A stretch of 41,784 bases of DNA. Origin: Actinospica durhamensis (GTDB taxonomy: Bacteria > Actinomycetota > Actinomycetes > Streptomycetales > Catenulisporaceae). Where the stretch lies: contig NZ_JAGSOG010000045.1 in NCBI RefSeq assembly GCF_018139695.1, forward strand, positions 1 to 41,784, given 5' to 3'. Of the stretch, positions 25,674 through 32,778 are shown piece after piece. The first letter of the stretch is position 1; each line of letters opens with the position of its first letter. The notes under the pieces were generated by a model. The model made no database searches. It saw only the letters and a list, made by a program, of their open reading frames with translations, and had not been told where the DNA came from. A program made the position numbers and the translations under genes.

Positions 25674-26675
25674 TCAGCCGCGCGGGAGCGCGCGGCCCGG
25701 CTTGGCGGCGCTGCGGGTCGGCGGGCGCTCGTCGGCGAAGGTGAGCTCGACCGCGCGGCGCAGCTGCTCGAGCCGGTAGGGCAGCGGACGCCAGCCGACC
25801 GAGCCGGCCAGCTCGGCGTTGAGCTCGACCACGGCGCGGGTGTAAGCGCGCTGCAAACCCCGCGGACGCAGCGGCATGCCGGGCGGGCGGCGCACCGCGT
25901 GGCCGTCGGCCGCCGGCAGCCCCGCGTGGTTCCCGGCCACCGAGACCCACAGGGTCTTGACACCGAGGTGGAACTCGTCGATCAGCTCCTGGCGCCGCGC
26001 CAGCCAGTGCCCGAGCGCCGCGATCGTGCCGGGGGAGAGCGTGACCAGCTCCGTCACCGGCTCGGCCACCCGGCGCGCCTGCGGCATCCGCACGATCCGC
26101 ACGGTCGGGCGCTGCGCCTCCAGATCCAGGTCCTCCAGCGTCAGCGCGCACAGTTCGCCGACCCGCGCGCCGGTGTCCAGGACCGTGCCGATCACCGCGA
26201 GCAGGCGCACGTGCGCGGCCAGCACCGGCGGGTTCTGCGCCCGCTCGAGCAGGTAGGCGCGCAGCTGCGAACGGGTCGGCGCGTCGACCGGCTCGCGCAC
26301 CTGCGGCGGGTCGACCCGCTCGCCGAGCTCCACCGGCACCGAGAGCTCCCTGGCCAGCAGCTTCAGGCAGTCCTCGCGCACCCGCATCGAGGCCGGGCTG
26401 GAGAGCGCGCCGGGGACGCGGCTGGCCCGGGTACGCAGCTCGCCCCGGCGCCCGAGGTCCAGATACGAGCTCACCGCCTGCGCCGTGAACAGGTCGGCCG
26501 CGGTCTCGATCGCGCCCGGCGGCCGGTACTCCGGATGCGCCAGCGCCAGTCGCAGCTCCTTGACGAACCAGCGGATCTGCCGCGCCCGGGCGGCGCTGGT
26601 GCCCTCCCGCGCGCACAGCCGTTCGGCCGCCGCGGTCACCTCGTCGACGGCCGCACCGGCCTGACCTTGCGTCAT
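25674..26675 (-). CDS. Degenerate tyrosine-recombinase-like protein
   Basis: This encodes 333 residues from the ATG at 26675. It has an N-terminal SAM-like helical part and a C-terminal half that resembles phage-integrase catalytic domains: RLLAVIGTVLDTGARVGELCALTLEDLDL matches the box-I arginine region. The box-II HxLRH is replaced by LPYRLEQLRRAV, which lacks both histidines, and no tyrosine occurs after it, so the nucleophile is missing. The gene is divergent from the Lrp-type regulator, with no att-like repeat or phage gene nearby. I infer a recombinase-fold protein that has lost catalysis but is kept as intact coding sequence, perhaps as a DNA-binding protein. Confidence 0.7.
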   Translation of the reverse strand: MTQGQAGAAVDEVTAAAERLCAREGTSAARARQIRWFVKELRLALAHPEYRPPGAIETAADLFTAQAVSSYLDLGRRGELRTRASRVPGALSSPASMRVREDCLKLLARELSVPVELGERVDPPQVREPVDAPTRSQLRAYLLERAQNPPVLAAHVRLLAVIGTVLDTGARVGELCALTLEDLDLEAQRPTVRIVRMPQARRVAEPVTELVTLSPGTIAALGHWLARRQELIDEFHLGVKTLWVSVAGNHAGLPAADGHAVRRPPGMPLRPRGLQRAYTRAVVELNAELAGSVGWRPLPYRLEQLRRAVELTFADERPPTRSAAKPGRALPRG

Positions 26676-26756
26676 ATGCCGCAACGATAGCGGGCCGCGC
26701 CGACACCGTCCGCGCCGGATGGCGAACCGGCGAACGCGCCGTGTGGCGGGGGCGAC

Positions 26757-26762
26757 TACGGT
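26757..26762 (+). promoter_or_regulatory. TAnnnT box at leaderless spacing before the Lrp-type gene
   Basis: TACGGT ends seven bases before the GTG at 26770. Together with the weak Shine-Dalgarno it suggests a leaderless transcript and supports the GTG over the upstream in-frame ATG at 26719. The -35 element is not evident. Confidence 0.35.
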
Positions 26763-26769
26763 AAGGCAT

Positions 26770-27234
26770 GTGGAGGACATCGACGTACAGATCATGAAGC
26801 TCCTGCTGGAGGACGGCCGGATGAGCTACACCGACGTGGGCAAGGCCACCGGCCTGTCCACCTCGGCCGCCCACCAGCGCGTTCGCCGGCTCGAGCAGCG
26901 CGGCCTGATCAAGGGCTACCGCGCGGTGGTGGACGTCGAGGCGCTCGGGCTGCCGCTGACGGCGTTCGTCTCGGTCAAGCCCTTCGACCCGGCCGCACCG
27001 GACGACGTACCGGAGCGGCTGGCCGGCCTGTCCGAGATCGAGTCCTGCCACTCGGTGGCCGGGGACGAGAACTACATCCTCAAGATCCGGGTGGCCACCC
27101 CGGCCGACCTCGAGGGGCTGCTGGCCCGGATCCGCTTCGCCGCGAACGTCTCCACCCGCACCACGATCGTGCTCTCGACGCCGTTCGACGGGCGTACCCC
27201 CGATCTTCCGGGCAGTCGTCCAGTCGGTGGCTAA
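26770..27234 (+). CDS. Lrp/AsnC-family transcriptional regulator
   Basis: This encodes 154 residues from a GTG at 26770, the start that matches the usual beginning of the family (VEDIDVQIMKLLLEDGRMS). The helix-turn-helix lies at about 20-50 (YTDVGKATGLSTSAAHQRVR), and the RAM ligand/oligomer domain at about 65-145 (VSVKPFDP, SCHSVAGDENYILKIRVAT). These regulators form dimers to octamers and respond to amino acids. The GDENY core of the effector site is intact. It precedes the amidohydrolase gene by 9 bp, so they are likely cotranscribed, and it is divergent from the recombinase-like gene. Confidence 0.92.
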   Translation: MEDIDVQIMKLLLEDGRMSYTDVGKATGLSTSAAHQRVRRLEQRGLIKGYRAVVDVEALGLPLTAFVSVKPFDPAAPDDVPERLAGLSEIESCHSVAGDENYILKIRVATPADLEGLLARIRFAANVSTRTTIVLSTPFDGRTPDLPGSRPVGG

Positions 27235-27243
27235 GGTGATCCC

Positions 27244-28914
27244 GTGACCAGTGACGCGCTTCCCGCCTCCGAGACCCGCACCACCCTGCTGCGCAACGGG
27301 GCCGTGTACAACCCGGCCGAACCGTACGCGACGGCCCTGCTCACCGTGGGCGACACGGTGGCCTGGATCGGCTCGGAGGACGGCGCCGACCTGCACGTGG
27401 ACGCGGCCGACACGGTGATCGACCTCGAGGGCGCGCTGGTGACCCCGGCGTTCGTGGACGCGCACGTGCACGCCACCTCCACCGGCCTGGCGCTGACCGG
27501 TCTCGACCTGGCCGGCACCGTCTCGCGCGAGCAGGTGCTCGACCGGGTCGCCGCGTTCGCCGCGCACCTGCCCGCAGACGCGGTGGTGCTGGGCACCGGC
27601 TGGGACGAGACGCACTGGCCGGACCAGGCGCCGCCGACCGCCGAGCAGCTCGACCGCGCTGCCGGGGGACGGGCGGTCTACCTCTCGCGGGTGGACGTGC
27701 ACTCGGCGGTGGCCTCCTCGGCGCTGCTCGCGGCCGCGCCCGACGCCCAGGGCGCGGCGGGCTACCGCGGCGCCGGCCTGGTCGCGCAGGCCGCGCACCA
27801 CCTGGTCAGGACCGCCGCGTACGGCCAGGTCAGCCCGGAGCAGCGGGCCGACGTGCAGCGCGCGGCCCGGGCCCGCGCGGCCGAACTCGGCGTCGGCGCG
27901 CTGCACGAGTGCGGCGGGCCCGACATCTCCGGCGAGGACGACTTCACCGGGCTGCTCGAGCTGGCCGCGGACGAGCCGGGACCTTACATCTTCGGGTACT
28001 GGGGCGAGCTGACCGACCCGGTCAAGGCGCTCGAGCTCGGCGGCGTCGGCGCGGGCGGGGACCTGTTCATCGACGGCGCCCTCGGCTCGCGCACCGCCGC
28101 GCTGCGCGACCCGTACGCGGACGCGGCCGAGACCGGCGACCCGGAGCACGGCGGCGTGACGTACGTGGACGGCGAGGAGCTGGCCGGATTCCTCGCGGCC
28201 TGCGTGGAGGCCGAGGTGCAGCCGGGCTTCCACGTCATCGGCGACTACGCGATGGACCTGCTCGTCGGCGCCCTCGAGCTGGCCGCCGCGGCGGTGGACG
28301 AGAACCGGCTGCGGGCGCTGACCGTGCGCGCCGAGCACGCCGAGATGGCGGACGCCGTGACCGTGGCCAGGCTGGCCCGCTTCGGCGTGGTGGTCTCCGC
28401 GCAGCCGGTCTTCGACCAGGCCTGGGGCGGGCCGTCCGGGATGTACGCCAAGCGCCTGGGCGCCGAGCGGGCCGCGACGCTCAACCCCTTCGCCGCGTAC
28501 GGCGCGGCCGGGATCGTGCTGGCCTTCGGCTCGGACTCGCCGGTGACCGCGCTCGGACCCTGGGCGGCCGTGCGCGCCGCCGCGTTCCACCAGACCCCGG
28601 GCTCGCGGATCACCGCGCGGGCCGCGTTCTCCGCGCACACCCGCGGCGGCTGGCGGGCGCTGCGCCCCGGCGCGCCCGGCGTGCCCGAGGACGAGCAGGG
28701 CGTGCTGACCCCCGGCGCCGCGGCCACCTACGCCGTGTGGCGGGCCGGGGACCTGCTGGTGCAGACGCCGGACTCGCGGGTGGCCGCGTGGTCCACCGAC
28801 GAGCGGGCCGGGGTGCCCGGACTGCCGGATCTGACCCCGGGACTCGAGCTGCCGCAGTGCCTGCGCACCGCGGTGCGCGGCCAGGCCGTCTTCGACCGTC
28901 TGGGCCGGGGATGA
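27244..28914 (+). CDS. Amidohydrolase, YtcJ-like
   Basis: This encodes 556 residues from a GTG at 27244. The start may use GGTGAT as Shine-Dalgarno; TAAGGT six bases before it is also a good -10 for a leaderless message. It is a metal-dependent amidohydrolase (amidohydrolase 3 group): N-terminal beta-sandwich, then DAHVHAT with the HxH metal pair near residue 80, EHAEM and HVIGD histidines in the middle, and GSDSPV with the final Asp near residue 435. YtcJ-type enzymes hydrolyse N-acyl or N-formyl compounds; the substrate here is unknown. The neighbours (Lrp-type regulator, lnt) resemble the order I recall from Streptomyces genomes. Confidence 0.9.
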   Translation: MTSDALPASETRTTLLRNGAVYNPAEPYATALLTVGDTVAWIGSEDGADLHVDAADTVIDLEGALVTPAFVDAHVHATSTGLALTGLDLAGTVSREQVLDRVAAFAAHLPADAVVLGTGWDETHWPDQAPPTAEQLDRAAGGRAVYLSRVDVHSAVASSALLAAAPDAQGAAGYRGAGLVAQAAHHLVRTAAYGQVSPEQRADVQRAARARAAELGVGALHECGGPDISGEDDFTGLLELAADEPGPYIFGYWGELTDPVKALELGGVGAGGDLFIDGALGSRTAALRDPYADAAETGDPEHGGVTYVDGEELAGFLAACVEAEVQPGFHVIGDYAMDLLVGALELAAAAVDENRLRALTVRAEHAEMADAVTVARLARFGVVVSAQPVFDQAWGGPSGMYAKRLGAERAATLNPFAAYGAAGIVLAFGSDSPVTALGPWAAVRAAAFHQTPGSRITARAAFSAHTRGGWRALRPGAPGVPEDEQGVLTPGAAATYAVWRAGDLLVQTPDSRVAAWSTDERAGVPGLPDLTPGLELPQCLRTAVRGQAVFDRLGRG

Positions 28915-29122
28915 GAATCCGGTCAACCCGGTCCTCACGTGCGCGGGCGAACGGGTCGAAAGCGCCCCGGATGAACCGGCCAAGCTAAAAAGTGCGTGGG
29001 AAAGGGCGAAGGAACCGTCCTCGGCCGTCCTACCGTCGATACCGGTGCGCCATGATTGAGCAGGCGCGTACGGCGTTCGCGCCGAGTTGAACCATCGACC
29101 CCCAGGAGCGGAAGGGCCATCC

Positions 29123-30940
29123 GTGGCACACCTCTGGCGTCCCCGGCGCCCCAGGCCCGGCCGGGCCTGGCTGCCGCACCTCGCCGCGCTCGCCTCCGGT
29201 CTGGCGCTCTACCCCGCCTTCGCTCCGATCGGCTGGTGGTGGCTCGCGCCGCTGAGCGTGGCCGGGTTCACCCTCGCGGTCGGGGCCGCCTACCGGGGCC
29301 GGGTCGAGCGGGGCCGGCGTCGGCCGTGGGCGGCCGGGGCGTGGGCCGGATTCTGGTTCGGCCTGGCCTTCTGCTACATCATCTTCCGCTGGGTCGAGGT
29401 CATCGGCGTGGACGCGCTGGTGGCCCTCGGGCTGATCGAGGCGCTCTACTTCGCCCCGCTCGGCGCGGCCGTGGCCTCGGTCGGTCGGCTGCGCGGCGCC
29501 GCGTTCTGGCAGGCGCTTTTGTGGGTGGCCGAGGAGTTCTTCCGGGACCGCTGGCCGCTCGGCGGCTTCTCCTGGGGCCGGCTCGCCTTCAGCCAGGCGC
29601 AGACCCCGCTCACCAAGGTCGTCGCGCTCGGCGGCGCCCCGCTGCTCACCTTCGCCACCGCGCTCGTCGGCACCGTGCTGGCCTGGTACCTCCAGCGGCT
29701 GCTGCGGGCCCGCGCGCTGCGCCGGGACGAGGGCGAACGCCCGTCCTGGGCGCAGGCGATCGGCTGGCGCACCGCGGCCGGCTGGCTCGGCGCCGCGCTG
29801 GTGCTGCCGCTGGTGGGCAACCTGGTGCCGATCCAGACCACCGCGGGCAAGCCGGTGGAGCTGGCCGCGATCCAGGGCGACGTGCCGCGCACCGGCCTGG
29901 ACGCGTACGGGCAGGCCTCGGCCGTGCTGGACAACCACGTGAAGGTCACCGAGGAGTACGCCCAGCAGATCGCCGAGGGCAAGGCCAAGCAGCCGGTCGC
30001 GGTGTTCTGGCCGGAGGACTCCGACGACGTGGACCCGTTCACCGACCCGACCGCGTACGCCAAGATCAGCGAGGCGGTCTCGGCCATCGGGGTGCCGACC
30101 CTGGTCGGCTCGGTGGTGGACGTCGGGCAGAACAACGCCCAGAACCTCGGCATCGTCTGGGACCCGCAGACCGGGCCCGGGCAGACCTACGCCAAGCGGC
30201 ACCTGGTCCCGTTCGGCGAGTACATCCCGTTCCGTACCGAGCTGACCAAGTTCATCTCCGAGATATCCCTGGTCCCGCGCGACTTCGTGCCCGGGCACAC
30301 CCCGGGCGTGATGACCGTGGGCGGCGTGCACATCGCCGAGGTGATCTGCTTCGAGGTGGCCTACGACGACATGGTGCGCTCCTCGGTGCTCGGCGACGGC
30401 GGCGTCCTGGTGGTGCAGACCAACAACGCCACCTACGGCCGCACCGACCAGCCCGGCGAGCAGCTCGCCATCTCCCAGCTGCGCGCCGTGGAGACCGGCC
30501 GGCCGGTGATGATCGCGGCCACCAGCGGGATCTCCGGCTACATCGACGCCTCCGGCCGCATCGTCGAGCAGACCCGGCAGTTCACCGCCGCCGTCGTCTC
30601 CGCCGAGGTGACCCCGCGTACCGGCCAGACCCTGGCCGTGCGCCTCGGCGCCGCGCCGGAGTGGGTGATGATGGGCCTCGGCCTGCTCGCCTGGGCCTGG
30701 GCCGCCGCGGCGGGGCGCCGGCGGCGCCGGGAGGCCCTGGCCTTCCAGTCGCTCGACCTCGCGGCGCGGCCGCTCCCGGAGCACGCGGGCGCGCCGTCGG
30801 CCGACAATCCGGTAACGGCTTCGTCCATCTCCGGCGGCCCGGCCGTTGACGGTGCTCCGGACACGGTAGGCTCGCTGCCCGCGCCAGCTGCTACGACCAC
30901 CACCCCTCTGACGAATGATGCAAGGAAGGCTCGCACGTGA
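29123..30940 (+). CDS. lnt: Apolipoprotein N-acyltransferase
   Basis: This encodes 605 residues from a GTG at 29123 with GGAAGG upstream; a TTG at 29087 would add 12 residues but has no ribosome site. Lnt adds the third acyl chain to lipoproteins at the outer face of the membrane. About seven N-terminal membrane segments precede a nitrilase-fold domain. The catalytic triad is E298 (FWPEDSD), K358 (YAKRHLVPFGEYIPF) and C409 (VICFEVAYDD), followed by a last membrane segment near 525-545 and a long hydrophilic tail of about 60 residues. Its stop overlaps the mannose-synthase start by 4 bp (GTGA); in mycobacteria these two are fused in one protein. Confidence 0.94.
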   Translation: MAHLWRPRRPRPGRAWLPHLAALASGLALYPAFAPIGWWWLAPLSVAGFTLAVGAAYRGRVERGRRRPWAAGAWAGFWFGLAFCYIIFRWVEVIGVDALVALGLIEALYFAPLGAAVASVGRLRGAAFWQALLWVAEEFFRDRWPLGGFSWGRLAFSQAQTPLTKVVALGGAPLLTFATALVGTVLAWYLQRLLRARALRRDEGERPSWAQAIGWRTAAGWLGAALVLPLVGNLVPIQTTAGKPVELAAIQGDVPRTGLDAYGQASAVLDNHVKVTEEYAQQIAEGKAKQPVAVFWPEDSDDVDPFTDPTAYAKISEAVSAIGVPTLVGSVVDVGQNNAQNLGIVWDPQTGPGQTYAKRHLVPFGEYIPFRTELTKFISEISLVPRDFVPGHTPGVMTVGGVHIAEVICFEVAYDDMVRSSVLGDGGVLVVQTNNATYGRTDQPGEQLAISQLRAVETGRPVMIAATSGISGYIDASGRIVEQTRQFTAAVVSAEVTPRTGQTLAVRLGAAPEWVMMGLGLLAWAWAAAAGRRRRREALAFQSLDLAARPLPEHAGAPSADNPVTASSISGGPAVDGAPDTVGSLPAPAATTTTPLTNDARKART

Positions 30941-31728
30941 CCGACTCGAACAGCCCGGCAGCCGTCTCGCCGGAAGCCGGCGAGCTCGCCCCTGTCCTGG
31001 TGATCATCCCGACGTACAACGAGCGCGACAATCTCGAGTCGATCGTCTCCCGGGTGCACCAGCACAATCCCCAGGTCCACGTGCTCGTCGCGGACGACAA
31101 CAGCCCCGACGGCACCGGCGAGATCGCGGACAAGCTCGCCGCCGCGGACGAGCGGGTCAAGGTCATGCACCGGGCCGGCAAGCAGGGCCTGGGCGCGGCG
31201 TACATCGCGGGCTTCCAGTGGGGGATGGACCACGGCTACCAGGTCCTGATCGAGATGGACGCCGACGGCTCGCACCGGCCGGAGGACCTGCCCTCGCTGC
31301 TGCGCGCGCTCGAGCAGCAGCGAGCCGACCTGGTGATCGGCTCGCGCTATGTCAAGGGCGGCGAGATCCAGAACTGGCCGAAGTCCCGCGAGATCCTGTC
31401 CAAGGGCGGCAACACCTACATCCACCTGATCATGGGCCTGAGGGTGCGCGACGTGACGGCCGGATACCGGGTCTTCCGCCGCTCCACCCTCGAGGCGATC
31501 GGCCTCGACTCGGTGCGCTCGGCCGGCTACTGCTTCCAGACCGACCTCACCCGCCGGGTGAACAACGCCGGGCTCAAGATCGTCGAGGTGCCGATCACCT
31601 TCGTCGAGCGCGAGCGCGGCCAGTCCAAGATGAGCCGCAGCATCGTGGTCGAGTCGCTCTGGCGGGCCACCTCCTGGGGCGTGCAGGACCGCTTCGCCCA
31701 GCTCACCGGCAAGAACAAGCAGCGCTAA
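30937..31728 (+). CDS. Polyprenol-phosphate mannose synthase (Dpm1-like GT2)
   Basis: This encodes 263 residues from a GTG at 30937. It transfers mannose from GDP-mannose to polyprenyl phosphate, giving the donor for protein O-mannosylation and lipoglycans. GT2 features: VIIPTYNERDNLESIV (start of the nucleotide fold), VADDNSPDGT, the metal-binding EMDADGSHRPEDLP (DxD), VIGSRYVKGGEIQNWP, and DVTAGYRVFRR. The tail has no membrane anchor, so membrane attachment probably depends on the adjacent Lnt, the counterpart of the fused domain in M. tuberculosis Ppm1. Four-bp overlap with lnt implies coupled translation. A stem-loop follows the stop codon. Confidence 0.94.
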   Translation: MTDSNSPAAVSPEAGELAPVLVIIPTYNERDNLESIVSRVHQHNPQVHVLVADDNSPDGTGEIADKLAAADERVKVMHRAGKQGLGAAYIAGFQWGMDHGYQVLIEMDADGSHRPEDLPSLLRALEQQRADLVIGSRYVKGGEIQNWPKSREILSKGGNTYIHLIMGLRVRDVTAGYRVFRRSTLEAIGLDSVRSAGYCFQTDLTRRVNNAGLKIVEVPITFVERERGQSKMSRSIVVESLWRATSWGVQDRFAQLTGKNKQR

Positions 31729-31729
31729 G

Positions 31730-31763
31730 CCGTTCGCGCGCGCCGCCGGGCGCGCGCGAACGG
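31730..31763 (+). terminator. Terminator-like stem-loop after the mannose synthase gene
   Basis: A perfect 13-bp GC-rich stem (31730-31742 with 31751-31763) closes an 8-base loop, 1 bp after the stop codon. No U-tract follows. A second group of short hairpins lies at about 31812-31860, ahead of the convergent rbpA stop. Confidence 0.6.
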
Positions 31764-31935
31764 TGGCGGGACCTGCCGGCCGACCCACGAGGTCCGCAGG
31801 TCCGGAAAAGCCGAGTGCGCGCCACACCGGGCGCGCACCTCATCCAGGGCGCCCCTCGGGCGCCACCGCCGTGTTCGGCTGTCATTGTTTTACGTTGCTC
31901 TGGTTCTGCTGGGCGTGACCGCCTCGGCCGCGCGG

Positions 31936-32475
31936 CTACGGCTTCGTGGCCGCGGTCTTCCTGGCCGGCCGGTCCGACGACTTGGCGGCCGTCTTCCTGG
32001 CCGGAGCCGCGCCCGGCTTCTTCGCCGCGGTCTTCTTGACCGTCTTGGCCGGGGCCGTCGCGGTGGCCGCCCCGCCCTCGGCCCCGGGCGCGCCCTTGGA
32101 CAGGTTCACCGGCGGCGCGGTGTGCGCCGACCTGCGTCCGAAGCCGCCGTCGCGCAGCAGCGCGAGCCGCTCGGCGAGCACCTCCTCGAGCTCCGGAATG
32201 GACCGGCGCTCGAGCAGCATGTCCCAGTGCGTACGGGCCGGCTTGCCCTGCTTGTGGTCCTCTTCCACGGTGCCGCCCACGCGCAACGCCTGCGCGCCGC
32301 ACACGCGGCACTCCCACACCATCGGCACTTCGGCCTCCACCGAGAAGGGCATCTGGAAATGATGGCCGGCGGGGCAGGCGTACTCCACGTCCTGCCGCGG
32401 TGCCAGGTCTATCCCGTTGTCCGTCTCGTAACTCGTGGCGCCCAACCTGGTGCCACGCAAAGCCCTCTCACTCAT
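31936..32475 (-). CDS. rbpA: RNA polymerase-binding protein RbpA with a basic C-terminal tail
   Basis: This encodes 179 residues from the ATG at 32475 with GGAGG upstream. Residues 1-110 are canonical RbpA: RGTRLGATSYETDNGI at the N terminus, the zinc-bound core (C34, H38, C56, C59), the basic linker, and a C-terminal sigma-interaction domain (ARTHWDMLLERRSIPELEEVL). RbpA binds RNA polymerase holoenzyme with group 1/2 sigma factors and stabilises open complexes. The usual length is 110-125. Here about 69 extra residues follow, Gly/Ala-rich and then KTVKKTAAKKPG, ARKTAAKSS and ARKTAATKP, 12 Lys/Arg in the last 36 residues. Such a tail resembles histone H1-like proteins and should bind DNA. The gene is convergent with the lnt-mannose synthase unit. 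Confidence 0.93.
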   Translation of the reverse strand: MSERALRGTRLGATSYETDNGIDLAPRQDVEYACPAGHHFQMPFSVEAEVPMVWECRVCGAQALRVGGTVEEDHKQGKPARTHWDMLLERRSIPELEEVLAERLALLRDGGFGRRSAHTAPPVNLSKGAPGAEGGAATATAPAKTVKKTAAKKPGAAPARKTAAKSSDRPARKTAATKP

Positions 32476-32512
32476 CCCCACTACCTCCTCAGGCCTCACC
32501 GTGTCCACCCGG

Positions 32513-32542
32513 GGCAACGCCTCAAGGCGCCGCAATGTTCCC
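32513..32542 (-). promoter_or_regulatory. SigR-type promoter of rbpA
   Basis: On the minus strand GGGAAC (32537-32542) and GTTGCC (32513-32518) are 18 bp apart, matching the SigR consensus GGGAAT-n18/19-GTT. The predicted transcription start is about 30 bp before the rbpA ATG. In S. coelicolor rbpA is known to be under SigR control during thiol stress, which supports the call. Confidence 0.7.
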
Positions 32543-32778
32543 GCGCGCTCCCAGGTGGGCCCGGAACACTGCATACCCGGACATTCTTCAGCTAACCGGT
32601 ATTGATGTCAGGTGGTGGAGGAACGGGACGGATGACGGTCGGGCAAAGGCTTGGCCAAGCTTCGCACCCGGCGCCCCGCCTGCCCCCGACACGCCCGTAC
32701 GGGCCCTCGGCCGCGTGGTAAAGTCCGGCTCTCGCGAAAGACGAGTTGGCGCGGGGTGGGACAGACGGAGGCTCGAGG

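Noticed and set aside
25674-26675. Integrated phage or genomic island marked by the integrase-like gene
   Set aside because: The recombinase lacks catalytic residues, no tRNA or att-like direct repeats are visible, and flanking genes are ordinary chromosomal ones.
25426-28983. 1185-codon minus-strand open frame opposite the Lrp and amidohydrolase genes
   Set aside because: It spans several real genes on the other strand and shows only Gly/Arg/His-rich shadow composition.
29030-30784. 584-codon minus-strand frame opposite lnt
   Set aside because: Shadow frame; lnt has its full catalytic triad and membrane segments.
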